In this document: piece by piece, positions 26,104 to 36,075 of the stretch
Numbering within the stretch: position 1 is the first letter of the stretch
Layout of the letters: each line of letters begins with the position of its first letter
Source: Sporocytophaga myxococcoides
GTDB lineage: Bacteria > Bacteroidota > Bacteroidia > Cytophagales > Cytophagaceae
Direction of reading: 5' to 3'
Length of the DNA stretch: 64,000 nt
Assembly: GCF_000775915.1 (NCBI RefSeq)
Contig: NZ_BBLT01000001.1
Coordinates: 372,001-436,000 of the forward strand
Notes under the pieces: generated by a model
Told to the model about the DNA's origin: nothing
The model's input: only the letters and a program-made list of their open reading frames with translations
Databases searched by the model: none
Made by a program: the position numbers and the translations under genes

Positions 26104-26295
26104 ATGGAAGGGAAAGTAAAATTTTTCAATAACTCAAAAGGATTTGGGTTTATTACATCATCAAATTCTAATGAAGATATCTTCGTACATTCTACAGGCC
26201 TTATTGATGAAATCCGTGAGAACGATCAGGTTAAATTTGATCTTGAGAGAGGTAAAAAAGGTATGAATGCAGTGAACGTGCAAGTCTTGAACTAA
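26104..26295 (+). CDS. Cold-shock domain protein (CspA family)
   Basis: A 63-residue single cold-shock domain starting at ATG 26104 (MEGKVKFFNNSKGFGFI). A longer open frame upstream adds ten residues of no family similarity. The nucleic-acid-binding motifs RNP1 (KGFGFI, 13-18) and RNP2 (DIFVHST, 25-31) are intact. It acts as a single-stranded RNA/DNA-binding chaperone. The gene is monocistronic with a strong terminator downstream. Confidence 0.95.
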   Translation: MEGKVKFFNNSKGFGFITSSNSNEDIFVHSTGLIDEIRENDQVKFDLERGKKGMNAVNVQVLN

Positions 26296-26336
26296 GAAGT
26301 TCTTAATAGATATTTTATTTAAAATTTGACTCAAAA

Positions 26337-26376
26337 GAAAACTACTTTACTAAGAGTGGTTTTCTTTTTTTTTTTA
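26337..26376 (+). terminator. Rho-independent terminator of the cold-shock gene
   Basis: GAAAACTACT (26337-26346) pairs with AGAGTGGTTTTC (to about 26364, with G-U pairs), followed by a run of about twelve T. Confidence 0.88.
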
Positions 26377-26885
26377 TCTGCAGTAACAATGATTCGGCAA
26401 GCATCAGAGTTTCTGAACGATCATGATTCTTTTATTACAGAGATAATCTGTTAAACATCCATTTAAGAATGTTAAATCAGCTGAATTATAATTCATCACA
26501 GATATGTGTGCATGCCCAATTACTGTATCACTAAGTTAGGAAAATATAATTCCCCTAAATATCCTATATTGGCAAGATGTCTATCATAATACTCATGGTT
26601 TCAGGCTTGCAAGCTCTTCCTGAAGATAGATGATCTCATGACTTCGCTTTCATATTTTGTGGATTAGTCATGTCTTAAGTAAACAAATGTTACTGAAAGC
26701 CAGATTTTAATTTAACGATAAACATGTATTCTTTTTAGATATATGGTTTATTTTGTGTATATTGGTGTAATTCTTCTTTTGCCACCGTATTTTAACATCA
26801 GATTTATTCAGCGATTTTAATATATAAGCTCAAGGGTTGGTAGAATTTCTATTCGATAATTATTTTATAACTAACATAGTAACAC
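26377..26885. other. Intergenic region upstream of the sigma factor gene
   Basis: About 510 bases with no open frame of note. It must include the promoter of the RpoD-type gene, but I cannot assign a convincing Bacteroidota TTTG/TAnnTTTG pair. No repeat family is seen. Confidence 0.4.
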
Positions 26886-27749
26886 ATGAGACAACTTAAG
26901 ATTAGTAAACAAATTACCAACCGTGAAAGCCAATCCCTGGACAAGTATTTACAAGAAATAGGAAAGGTGGATTTGATTACTGCTGAAGTTGAAGTGGAGC
27001 TTGCAAAGCGGATTAAGGAAGGAGATCAGGTGGCACTTGAAAAACTGACGAAAGCCAATTTGCGTTTTGTAGTTTCAGTAGCTAAACAATACCAGAATAA
27101 TGGACTGACTCTCGGAGACCTTATCAATGAAGGCAATTTGGGATTAATAAAAGCAGCACAAAAATTTGATGAGACACGCGGATTTAAATTCATATCATAT
27201 GCAGTCTGGTGGATTCGGCAATCAATCATGCAAGCATTGGCAGAGCAATCACGAATAGTACGATTGCCTTTGAATCGTGTTAGTTCTCTAACCAAGATTT
27301 CAAAGGCCTTTTCAGAACTTGAGCAAAAATTTCAACGTGAACCATCTACTGAAGAAGTTGCAGAATTAATGGGAGTAACTAATGAGGAAGTAATTGCAGA
27401 TCTCAAAGTATCAGGTCGTCAGGTTTCAGTGGATGCTCCTTTCGCTCAAGGTGAAGAAAATGGCTTGTTGGACGTTCTTTCTGATGAAAATGAGTCAACT
27501 CCCGATTCTCAGTTAATAATGGATTCTCTTTCTATGGAAGTGCAACGGGTTTTATCTACTTTATCATTGAGAGAGTCAGAGGTTATAGGTCTGTATTTTG
27601 GGTTGAATAATAAAAGCTCAATGACTCTGGAAGAAATTGGCGAGAAATTTAATCTTACAAGAGAAAGGGTAAGGCAGATCAAAGAGAAAGCTACGAGAAG
27701 ATTAAGAAATACTTCCAGGAGTAAAGCATTAAGATCCTACCTGGGTTAG
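26886..27749 (+). CDS. rpoD: RpoD-type sigma-70 factor
   Basis: A 287-residue sigma factor with all conserved regions. Region 1.2 is [14 protein letters not shown] (17-30) and region 2 includes [30 protein letters not shown] and [21 protein letters not shown]. Region 3 follows [13 protein letters not shown], and region 4 has [30 protein letters not shown]. The short length without region 1.1 is normal for the Bacteroidota primary sigma factor, which reads TTTG/TAnnTTTG promoters. Several substitutions against the usual Bacteroidota RpoD ([17 protein letters not shown]-type changes and a divergent linker) allow that this is a second, paralogous RpoD. The gene stands alone with a strong terminator. 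Confidence 0.92.
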   Translation: MRQLKISKQITNRESQSLDKYLQEIGKVDLITAEVEVELAKRIKEGDQVALEKLTKANLRFVVSVAKQYQNNGLTLGDLINEGNLGLIKAAQKFDETRGFKFISYAVWWIRQSIMQALAEQSRIVRLPLNRVSSLTKISKAFSELEQKFQREPSTEEVAELMGVTNEEVIADLKVSGRQVSVDAPFAQGEENGLLDVLSDENESTPDSQLIMDSLSMEVQRVLSTLSLRESEVIGLYFGLNNKSSMTLEEIGEKFNLTRERVRQIKEKATRRLRNTSRSKALRSYLG

Positions 27750-27802
27750 ATTAAATCAGAGGGCCGAGCACCCAGACAAGTTACACTTTAAGATTTAAAG
27801 TA

Positions 27803-27845
27803 ATAATACTAAGCCGGAAGCTTTTTTATTCCGGCTTAGTATTAT
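27803..27845. terminator. Strong hairpin terminator after rpoD
   Basis: A perfect 17-bp stem (27803-27819 with 27829-27845, core TACTAAGCCGGAA) with a short T-rich loop. It lies between rpoD and the convergent reverse-strand gene and can serve as a shared terminator. A family A half copy (CACCTGTTGCTGTTACTCAC) follows at 27896-27930. Confidence 0.8.
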
Positions 27846-27918
27846 AATAAATTTGAGGTCTTTCTCCTCTCACATCAAAAGCAGCATAAAAATCAACCAC
27901 CTGTTGCTGTTACTCACA

Positions 27919-28311
27919 TTACTCTTTTCTCTTATATCTTTCAAGCCAATTTAATGCTTTGGATCTATCATTAAATAGTTCTGTAGGAACAGGGTTATTT
28001 TGAAGTTTAAAGACAATGTTACCTATTGTTTTAGCAATATAATTGTCAACCAGCATCGCTATGGCACTCAGGTTTTGGTAAGAATCAGGTAAGTTGTAAT
28101 ATTTTTTAGCTTCTTTCCGAACCGAAATAACATTTTTAACCTCCACTAAAACAGGACGAATAGCATTCCCCGCAGCTATTTTTCTATCCTCAACAAGTTG
28201 CCTGGCCATGGGGAGGTCTACTTCATTGTACTCCTGATTTAATACCTGGAGGATTACTCCATTCTCCAGCCAAGTCTCTGAATATTTGCTTACTATATGA
28301 TTCTCTTTCAT
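27919..28311 (-). CDS. STAS-like domain protein
   Basis: A 130-residue protein with alternating strands and helices of a STAS/SpoIIAA-like fold (VILQVLN... ARQLVEDRKIAAG... RPVLVEVKNVISVRKEAKKYY... SAIAMLVDNYIAKTIGNIVFKL... LFNDRSKALNWLERYK). The closing 'F.d...Al.WL' is usual in this group. It resembles the product of 61370-61774 in layout. Such proteins are often found beside PAS kinases in Bacteroidota and may regulate a partner by binding; no catalytic residues are visible. It diverges from the PLP-enzyme fusion gene. Confidence 0.65.
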   Translation of the reverse strand: MKENHIVSKYSETWLENGVILQVLNQEYNEVDLPMARQLVEDRKIAAGNAIRPVLVEVKNVISVRKEAKKYYNLPDSYQNLSAIAMLVDNYIAKTIGNIVFKLQNNPVPTELFNDRSKALNWLERYKRKE

Positions 28312-28384
28312 CCCGATTTATGTCGATCTCGTAATTAGGCAACAATTGGAATACAATCTTACCTAATTAAACGTCGCAAAATTT

Positions 28385-30798
28385 ATGAAAAAAAAAAGAA
28401 TTTAGTAAATGAAATTGTCAGTGAGGCAAAACAGAGGGGTATTAGCCAGCTTGTAGCAGAAGACACTGTTTATGACGGAAGAATCATTACTGTAAAAGGC
28501 CGGGAATTAATCAATTTTGGGTCATACTCTTATATTGGATTAGAAACGGATGAGAGGCTAAAAGAAGCAGCAATTGAGGCGATCAGGAAGTATGGTATTC
28601 AATATCCTTCTTCAAGGGCATATGTTTCCAGTACGCTTTATGTTGAACTTGAAGATCTTATTCGTAGAATGTTTGATGCCCCCATAGTGCTGGCATCGTC
28701 ACTTTCAATAGGGCATCATGGTGTGATGCCTGTAATTTTAGAAGAAGGAGATGCTATTATAATGGATCAGCAAGTACATTCAAGCGTACAGGATGCCGCT
28801 AGAAAAATGCAGTTGAATGGAGTTCACTTAACAATTGTAAGACACAATCAGCTGTCGGAGTTAAAAAAGAAAATAGAGGAGCTTGGAGCAAAATATAATA
28901 GAATCTGGTATATGTGTGACGGGGTCTATTCAATGTATGGGGATGTTGCTCCAATCAATGAGTTGATAAGTCTTGCAGACCATTATAAAAACTTCTATCT
29001 CTATGTTGACGATGCTCATGGAATGAGCTCATTTGGTAAGAATGGCACCGGTTATATATTAAGCAAAGCCAGTCTTCATCCTAAAATGATTTTATGTACA
29101 GGTATGGCCAAAGGCTTCGGAACCATTGGGGCCATATTCGTGATCCCGGATCAGGAACTTGCATTAAAAGTACGTAATTGTTCAGGACCTTTAATTTTTT
29201 CCGGCCAGCAGGCTACATCTATTCTTGCTGCAAGTATTGCATCAGCAAAGATACATCTGTCAGGAGAGATAGAAGTAAGGCAAAAATTCCTTGCAGAAAA
29301 AATCAGTTATTGTCACAGGTTATTGAAGAAATATGAATTGCCGGATATATCAGATCCCGAAACTCCCATTTTTTTTATAGGGCTTGGAATGATGAGCGTG
29401 GGATTTAATCTTGTGGAGCGGATGATAAAGGAAGGATTTTATGTCAATATAGCAGCTTTTCCTGCGGTACCGGAGATTTGTACAGGCATACGGTTTACTG
29501 TCACAATTCATACAACTCTTGAAGATATTGAAAAATTGGTAGAAGCATTAGTCAAACATTTCCCTCTGGCATTAAAAGAGGAAGGCAGAACTTTTAAAGA
29601 TATTCAGAGGGCTTTCAGAAAAGTATCCAATTTTGATAACAATCAATTTATACCGGTAGTAAAGAATGAACAGAACTATTTCAGAGTCTCGCACACTGAT
29701 AGTATAAATGAAGTGTCTGAATCATTGTGGAATAAATTATTGGGTCATAGGGGCATTTTTACACATAAGGCATTGCAGTTAATGGAGAGAACTTTTCAGT
29801 TATCAGATAAGCCCGAGGATAACTGGAAATTCCATTATTATTTTATCTATGATTCCAATAATAAACCCATTATTGCTACATTCTTTACAGAAGCACTTGT
29901 TAAAAGCGATATGCTTTCACCTGCCTCTGTTTCAGAACAGATTGAAGAGAAAAGAAAGCATGATCCATATTATCTCACTTCAAAGGCATTGGTAATGGGA
30001 ACCGTTATATCAGAAGGAGATCACCTGTATCTGGATAAATCCAATAATGATTGGAGGAATGCATTGATGCTTCTGCTTGATACTGTTTCAGAGCTTTCAG
30101 AGAAAGTTAACATCGGTCAGGTGTTAATCCGAGATATGAATGCAAATGATACTGAAATTAACGATTTCTTTATTCATCATGGTTTTGTGAGGTATCAGTT
30201 GCCAGAGACCCATGTGATAGAAGATCTGAAATGGAATAATAAACAGGAATTTTTGAATAGATTCCATAAGCACAGAAAGCAATATCTAAAGCAGAGAGTA
30301 TTTAAAAGTGAAGATGACTTTAATGTGAAAGTTTACAGTGGTAATAATGATCGTATTGCTTTATGGTATCAGCTATACAGGAACACTGCACAGAAAAGCG
30401 TTCAGCTGAATACATTTGTGTTACCTGAAAATTTTTTTCAGAACATCATTGAAGATACTGATTGGGAGGTGATAGAGCTTTCTTATAAAGGAGATAACAC
30501 AACAGATAGGGAAATTGTAGTAGCTGTTATGTTTTGCTACAAAACAGGTAACAGCTATTGTCCTTTGTATGCGGGGTTAAACTATGATTACCTGGATTAT
30601 GATATTTATCCTCAGCTATTGTGGCAAACTATATTGAGAGCAAAGGAGCTTGCTGTTTCACCAATAAATCTGGGCTTTACTGCTTCCCAGAATAAGAAAA
30701 AATTCGGTGTAATCAGTTATTCAAACGTTGGATATTTACAAATGAAGGATAGTTACCAGATGGCATTGATAAACTTAATGCCCAATGAAGTAAGGTAA
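28385..30798 (+). CDS. PLP-dependent alpha-oxoamine synthase fused to a FemAB/GNAT-like acyltransferase (5' frame shifted at A10)
   Basis: The conserved reading frame extends upstream of its first in-frame ATG (28669) back to about 28390. It encodes family residues such as NFGSYSYIGLETDERLKEAA and YPSSRAYVSSTLYVELEDLI. No ATG, GTG or TTG lies in that frame upstream. ATG 28385 is followed by A10; one more A would join it to the frame (MKKKKNLVNEIV...), giving about 805 residues. The N-terminal half is a fold-type I enzyme of the AONS/KBL/serine palmitoyltransferase group: DDAHGMSSFGKNG and PLP-lysine in TGMAKGFGTIGA. The C-terminal half resembles FemAB-like acyltransferases (FLNRFHKHRKQYLKQRVFK, LNLGFTASQNKKKFG-type end). 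A lipid such as a sphingoid base or the sulfonolipid base capnine, condensed and then N-acylated, is a plausible product but unproven. Confidence 0.75.
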
Positions 30799-30800
30799 GA

Positions 30801-30840
30801 AAAAAGCCCCTGAAGCAAAAGGTTTCGGGGGCTTCTTTTT
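30801..30840 (+). terminator. Rho-independent terminator
   Basis: AAGCCCCTGAA (30804-30814) pairs with TTCGGGGGCTT (30824-30834, one G-U pair), followed by CTTTTT. It lies 5 nt after the fusion gene's stop and may also serve the convergent gene. Confidence 0.9.
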
Positions 30841-30847
30841 CTGATAG

Positions 30848-31495
30848 TTAACAAGGTAATTGGATGATATAAACAGTCCCTTCCGATATATTGTAGAACT
30901 GATTGGTAGCAATTTTTAATATTGCATCATCTTTGTAGCCTGATTTTAACTTTACTTTAAATATCTGATCCGTTCCTGCACTGAAAATCTTTTTCTCAAC
31001 TTCCTCCATATCTTCTATAAAAGCACTAATCTGCAAATTGTCGAATAATTCTGCATCAGGATATAAGTCGGTTCTATCCGTATGAAATAGTTTTATATAT
31101 CCGTCTTTATTGGTTTGAATGATAACCGTGTTCTTAAGTCCAAGTTTGTCTATAGTGAGCCTGACAAGAGCTTTAGGAAATACTTTATCTTCTAGCTCTT
31201 CATTTAAAGTATTCAGACTAACAGATATTAAATTCTGGAAGGTTTTAAGTGAGGGGTTAAGTGATAGTCTTCCTGAAAAATCGAGTGAAGCCATCAGACA
31301 AATCATCCTTTGGAATTCATTAAAATAATTTTCTAAGTGATTTTGTTCATTAGTCCAATACACCAGGTTATTTAAAATGTTCGTAAGCTTTTCTCTGTCT
31401 TCATTCAGGTCGGTTGAATGGTTGAGGATTTGATAAGCTTCTTTTAAAAGATTATCCAAGAGGTGTTCATCTAATTTGCCGGTGATATTTTCCAT
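30848..31495 (-). CDS. Orphan sensor-module protein without kinase domain
   Basis: A 215-residue soluble protein. The N-terminal half is helical and contains LDFSGRLSLNPSLKTFQNLISVSLNTLNEELED (about 72-104), a HAMP/linker-type motif normally found between sensor and output domains of Bacteroidota PAS kinases. The C-terminal half (about 112-215) looks PAS-like (TIDKLGLKNTVIIQTNKDGYIKLFHTD... ISEGTVYIIQLP). No histidine-kinase, receiver or other output domain is present. It could be an adaptor for one of the kinases in the window. Confidence in the fold is moderate. Confidence 0.6.
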   Translation of the reverse strand: MENITGKLDEHLLDNLLKEAYQILNHSTDLNEDREKLTNILNNLVYWTNEQNHLENYFNEFQRMICLMASLDFSGRLSLNPSLKTFQNLISVSLNTLNEELEDKVFPKALVRLTIDKLGLKNTVIIQTNKDGYIKLFHTDRTDLYPDAELFDNLQISAFIEDMEEVEKKIFSAGTDQIFKVKLKSGYKDDAILKIATNQFYNISEGTVYIIQLPC

Positions 31496-31851
31496 AGGAA
31501 ATAAAAATAAAATTGATAATACAATATTATGTTATAAAAACGAATTTGCAAAATCTCAGTTGCCGTTAAGTGTGTTATTTTGTGTTATAAAGAGGTGTTT
31601 TTTTTAGATAAAAGCTAAAGTTGAGTGTTTTTTTAAAAAAAACATAAAATATTTTATTTCATCATTTATGAGTTGCAGGAATAAAATAGACAAAAGGGAT
31701 TGGGATGGCGGAAACTCTGGATTATTTAAATACAACTCTATTCGACTTTTCCCATTCTTCTTTATTGAAAGATGCGGAGACTAAAATGTAAACTTGAAAA
31801 ATAGTTGTGCTTGGCATGAAATCCTTGTTTTATTTGGTATTCCTCCTGTTA
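31496..31851. other. Intergenic region
   Basis: 356 bases with poly-T and poly-A tracts (about 31595-31650) and no coding potential or repeat. It holds the promoter of the orphan sensor gene and the 3' end of the efflux operon transcript. Confidence 0.4.
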
Positions 31852-34800
31852 TCAGGATTTTTTACGTCTGTATATCAAATTGAAAAAACTAGGTACATTG
31901 AGCATGTCCAGAATCGTAGAAGAGATAAGTCCTCCTATAACGACTACCGCTAGTGGCTTTTGGGTTTCTGATCCGATCCCGGTAGAGATAGCTGCTGGGA
32001 GCAGTCCAAGGGAAGCCATTAGAGCAGTCATTACTACTGGCCTTAATCTTCTTGTAGCACCTTCTTTAACTGCCTGTTCAAGTTCCATACCTTCTTTTAA
32101 ATTTCTCTTAAATGTATTTACCAGGATTACTCCACCCTGAACGGAAACACCAAAAAGCGCAATAAACCCAACTCCTGCAGAAATACTGAAATGGATTCCC
32201 GTTATATACAAAGCGAATATTCCCCCAATTATTGAAAATGGAACATTCATTAATATCAGGAAAGAATCTTTTACATCTCCGAAAGACATATAGAGGATGA
32301 GGAAAATTATAAAAATACTGATCGGTACAACAAATTCTAGCCTCTTTAAAGCCCTTTGCTGATTTTCAAATTCACCTTTCCATACTACTTTGTAACCTTT
32401 GGGTAGGTGTAGAACTTTGTTAACCTTTTCCTGAGCTTCCTTAATTGTACTACCCAGATCTCTTCCTCTTACCGAAAATTTTATTGCAATAAATCTCTGA
32501 TTACCCTCCCGGTATATGAATGCAGGGCCAGTCTCACTGGTAATATCAGCAAGTTGTTTTAAAGGAATTCTTGATACATTATCTAAAGTTGGCACCATTA
32601 TATTTGCTATTTTCTTTTCTGAGTATCTGTATTCTTCATCATAACGGACAACCATGTCAAATTTCTTTTCCTCTTCAAAGACCTTGCTTATTGATTTTCC
32701 ACCTACTGCCATCTCTAATGCTGCCTGACAATCCTGGGTAGAAATATTATACAAAGCAAGTTTGGAAAGGTCAAGGGTGATTTTTAATTCGGGTTGTCCA
32801 ATATTTCTAAACACTCCCAAATCCTTTATTCCCTCGATATTTTTAATTACATCATAAACTTTGTCAGCAGATTTTTCAAGAAGGTTCAAATCCTGTCCTA
32901 GCACTTTAATTGCTATAGCTCCTTTTACTCCGGAAACAGCCTCTTCTACATTGTCCTGAATAGGTTGAGAGAAATTAAAAATGATCCCTGGGTATCTTGA
33001 TAATCTTTGAGAAATGGCATCAATTATTTCATCTTTGGAAATGACACGCTTCCATTCATTTTCAGGATAAAGATCTACGAAAAACTCAATATTAAAAAAG
33101 CCTGTAGGGTCAGTGCCATCGTTAGGCCTTCCTGTCTGTGACATTACTCCTCTTACTTCAGGAAACTCTTTAAATATGGAACGGAAAGTTTTGGTATAAT
33201 AATAACTTTCTTCAAGGGAAACAGACATGGGCATTGTTGCTCTTACATATATAGATCCTTCATTGAGATGCGGTAAAAACTCGGATCCTACGAAACGAAA
33301 TGTAAATAGGGCAAGCGCTAAAATAGCTCCGGAAATAATAAGTGTTCTTTTAGGGTGCTTGATTGTTTTCGTGATTAAAGGAGTATATACCTTCAGGAGA
33401 TTTTTTATGATGAAATTTTCTTTTTCTGTTACGTCTTTTGGAATGAGATAATAAGACAGCATAGGGATTAAGGTAAGGCTGATAATCATAGCTCCCAGAA
33501 GCGCAAATCCGATAGTATAGGCAAGAGGGGAAAATAACTTTCCTTCTACTTTTTCAAATGAAAAGATTGGAAGCAGGGCTGCAATAATGATAAGCTTGGA
33601 AGTAAAAATAGACTTCCCCATTTCAGTGGCAGTTTGAATTACCCAACTTAACTTTCCTCTCTTCTTAAATTTGTCAAAACCAAGCTGGTAAGCTTTGTGT
33701 GCCAATACAACAAAAATACCTTCTGTCATAACCACTGCACCATCGATTATGATTCCAAAATCTATGGCCCCTATGGACAGCAGATTTGCTCTCATTCCTT
33801 TCAGATACATTAATATTATTGCAAATAATAAAGAAAGAGGGATTACAATAGCGACTATAATTGTAATTCTCCAGTTTGCAAGAAAAATAAAGAGGATAAG
33901 CGTCACAAGTGTAATTCCTGTAATCACATTTTCTCCAACCGTATGAAGTGTGTATTTATTAAGAGTGGATCGATCGTAAAATACTTTCATTTTTACATCA
34001 TCCGGCAAAATCAATTCATTCAGCTCTTTTACCTTTTTTTTCAGGTCAGGGAGAACTTTTCCAGGATTTTCCCCTTTTCTCATCAGAACAATTCCTTCTA
34101 CGATATCATCAAGACTATCAAGACCCACAATACCTATCTGAGGTAAATAGGATTCTCTTACAACTGCAACATTGGCAATCTTTATAGGAACCCTGTTAAT
34201 ATTTTCTATGATGATATTGGAGATGTCTTCTACATTTTTTACAAGTCCTATACCTCTTACCACGAAAGCTTCTGAACCACTTTTTATGACATTTCCGCCC
34301 ACGTTAATATTTGAGTTCTTCAGAGCATTATAAACGTTAATGGCAGTGAAGTTATACTGCGCAAGCAGGTGAGGGTCAAGAATCACTTCAAAGGATTTTA
34401 CCTTTCCACCAAAACTCACAACATCTGCAACACCTTCTACAGACTTTAGCTGTTTGTCTATAATCCAATCCTGAATTGTTTTTAATTCTCTTACATCTTT
34501 GGTTTTGCTTTGCAGACTGTATCTGTAAATTTCACCTGTAGGACCTGAAGGTGCTTGTATTTCAGGTACTACTTCATCAGGGATATCTGAATTTGCCAGT
34601 CTTGAGGATACTTCTGTCATAGCCTCAAAAGGTGTTACGCCATCATCAAAAATTAATGTGACTACTGATAGGCCAAAAAGTGAGACTGATCTTAATGTGT
34701 TCTTTTTGGGAACGATATTCATCTCCGTCTCAATTGGAATAGTTACGAAGCGTTCAATTTCCTGTGCACTTCTCCCAGGCCATTGAGAGATGATTATAAT

Positions 34801-34947
34801 ATTAGTATTGGTCACGTCAGGAAAGGCTTCAATAGGAAGTCTGGTAAAACTGAATATACCTGCTAAGGCCATTAAAGCAGTCATAAGCAGAATGAAAATT
34901 CTGTGTGTAACTGAAAAAGATATTATATAACATAAAAATTTATTCAT
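31852..34947 (-). CDS. czcA: CzcA-type heavy-metal efflux RND permease
   Basis: A 1031-residue inner-membrane RND pump with the standard layout of two sets of membrane helices separated by large periplasmic loops. Helix 4 carries D396-F-G-I-I-I-D402-G-A-V-V-M-T-E409, the charged relay of the CzcA branch that exports divalent ions such as Co2+, Zn2+ or Cd2+. The copper/silver CusA branch differs at these positions. Other marks are PGRSAQEIERFVTIPIE, RPNDGTDPTGFFNIEFFVDLYP and ATRRLRPVVMTALMASLGLLPAA. It is the last gene of a three-gene operon (outer-membrane factor, adaptor, pump); only one base lies between the adaptor stop and this start. The metal is inferred from the helix 4 motif. Confidence 0.94.
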   Translation of the reverse strand: MNKFLCYIISFSVTHRIFILLMTALMALAGIFSFTRLPIEAFPDVTNTNIIIISQWPGRSAQEIERFVTIPIETEMNIVPKKNTLRSVSLFGLSVVTLIFDDGVTPFEAMTEVSSRLANSDIPDEVVPEIQAPSGPTGEIYRYSLQSKTKDVRELKTIQDWIIDKQLKSVEGVADVVSFGGKVKSFEVILDPHLLAQYNFTAINVYNALKNSNINVGGNVIKSGSEAFVVRGIGLVKNVEDISNIIIENINRVPIKIANVAVVRESYLPQIGIVGLDSLDDIVEGIVLMRKGENPGKVLPDLKKKVKELNELILPDDVKMKVFYDRSTLNKYTLHTVGENVITGITLVTLILFIFLANWRITIIVAIVIPLSLLFAIILMYLKGMRANLLSIGAIDFGIIIDGAVVMTEGIFVVLAHKAYQLGFDKFKKRGKLSWVIQTATEMGKSIFTSKLIIIAALLPIFSFEKVEGKLFSPLAYTIGFALLGAMIISLTLIPMLSYYLIPKDVTEKENFIIKNLLKVYTPLITKTIKHPKRTLIISGAILALALFTFRFVGSEFLPHLNEGSIYVRATMPMSVSLEESYYYTKTFRSIFKEFPEVRGVMSQTGRPNDGTDPTGFFNIEFFVDLYPENEWKRVISKDEIIDAISQRLSRYPGIIFNFSQPIQDNVEEAVSGVKGAIAIKVLGQDLNLLEKSADKVYDVIKNIEGIKDLGVFRNIGQPELKITLDLSKLALYNISTQDCQAALEMAVGGKSISKVFEEEKKFDMVVRYDEEYRYSEKKIANIMVPTLDNVSRIPLKQLADITSETGPAFIYREGNQRFIAIKFSVRGRDLGSTIKEAQEKVNKVLHLPKGYKVVWKGEFENQQRALKRLEFVVPISIFIIFLILYMSFGDVKDSFLILMNVPFSIIGGIFALYITGIHFSISAGVGFIALFGVSVQGGVILVNTFKRNLKEGMELEQAVKEGATRRLRPVVMTALMASLGLLPAAISTGIGSETQKPLAVVVIGGLISSTILDMLNVPSFFNLIYRRKKS

Positions 34948-34948
34948 A

Positions 34949-36067
34949 TCATATATGATTCATGATATGGTTGTATATGAGCAGACTTCCTTCGGAAACA
35001 ACTATGGAACCCTCGTCAACGCCTGATTCTATAAAAGTTCGGTGAGATGATTTTCGAAATATCTCTACTTTTTTAATGACCAGATTTTTATTAATCACCT
35101 GTACCACAAAATAGCTGTCTTTATCAAAAATAACAGCACGAGGATCGAGAGCAATAAAGCGCTGAGGAGAAGGTACATCTACTTTTAACTTAGCATACAT
35201 TTCAGGTCTTAAAAGTTTCTCTGAATTATCTATTACCACTCTTATTCTTAAAACCCTTGCTGTTGCTTCCAGAACATGACTTACCTTATCGATAGTACCT
35301 GAAAATTCTTTATTAGGAAAAGCTTCAGTAGAAATCTTTACCATTAGCCCTACTTTCACAGAAGATATATCATCTTCAAAAACATTTCCCCATATCCATA
35401 CTTTGTTCAAATCAGAAATTGTGAAGAGGTTCTTGCCATCTTTACTCACCTTCATGTTATTGGTAATATTCTTTTCAACCAGGTAGCCATTGATCGGGGA
35501 TTTAATAATTGAAAGAGGGATTTTGCTGTCTTCTGAGGTACCAAAAATCGCTAAGTTTTCTTTGTTTTTTTGGAGCTCATTTTTACTTTTTTCAAGTTCC
35601 TTTTTAGCAGATAGATATTGCAGTTTTGAATTGAAATCAGCTTTGTATAAATCTTCCGCTACTTTAAAATTTTTCTGGGCCAGTTCATAATTGGCCTTGC
35701 TCGCATGATAAACTGTTAGGAGTTCTGAAATGTCACCGCTTTTTATTGATACTAAAGATTGACCTTTCATTATAGGATCACCGAGATTTACATTTATATC
35801 CTGAGTAATACCTGAAACCATCGGGAAAATCTGAACTACATTATTTTCATCAAATGATATACGGCCATTTAAAACAATTTCATCGCTTAACTCATGAAAC
35901 TTAGCAGTATCTGTCTTGTAAACGAAATACTCAGAATAACTTTCCTGTGGCTTTAAGAGGGATTTTAATTTGGCTGATGGCTTGAAAAGCAGATAGCCTA
36001 ATAAAAACGAAGCAATACATAGCAATACAGTTATACCTATCCATATTGATCGTTTATTTTTTACCAT
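34949..36067 (-). CDS. czcB: RND efflux periplasmic adaptor (CzcB-like)
   Basis: A 372-residue membrane-fusion protein linking the pump to the outer-membrane channel. An N-terminal membrane anchor (about 8-28) is followed by a beta-barrel/lipoyl part (LNGRISFDENNVVQIFPMVSGI, INVNLGDPIMKGQSLVSIKSGDI), a helical hairpin (TVYHASKANYELAQKN... LEKSKNELQKNKENLAIFG), then IIKSPINGYLVEKNITNNMKVS and a barrel with TISDLNKVWIWGNVFEDDI. These are family motifs of the CusB/CzcB group. No extra metal-binding His-rich segment is seen. Nine bases separate it from the upstream outer-membrane factor. Confidence 0.92.
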   Translation of the reverse strand: MVKNKRSIWIGITVLLCIASFLLGYLLFKPSAKLKSLLKPQESYSEYFVYKTDTAKFHELSDEIVLNGRISFDENNVVQIFPMVSGITQDINVNLGDPIMKGQSLVSIKSGDISELLTVYHASKANYELAQKNFKVAEDLYKADFNSKLQYLSAKKELEKSKNELQKNKENLAIFGTSEDSKIPLSIIKSPINGYLVEKNITNNMKVSKDGKNLFTISDLNKVWIWGNVFEDDISSVKVGLMVKISTEAFPNKEFSGTIDKVSHVLEATARVLRIRVVIDNSEKLLRPEMYAKLKVDVPSPQRFIALDPRAVIFDKDSYFVVQVINKNLVIKKVEIFRKSSHRTFIESGVDEGSIVVSEGSLLIYNHIMNHI

Positions 36068-36075
36068 AAGATCAT

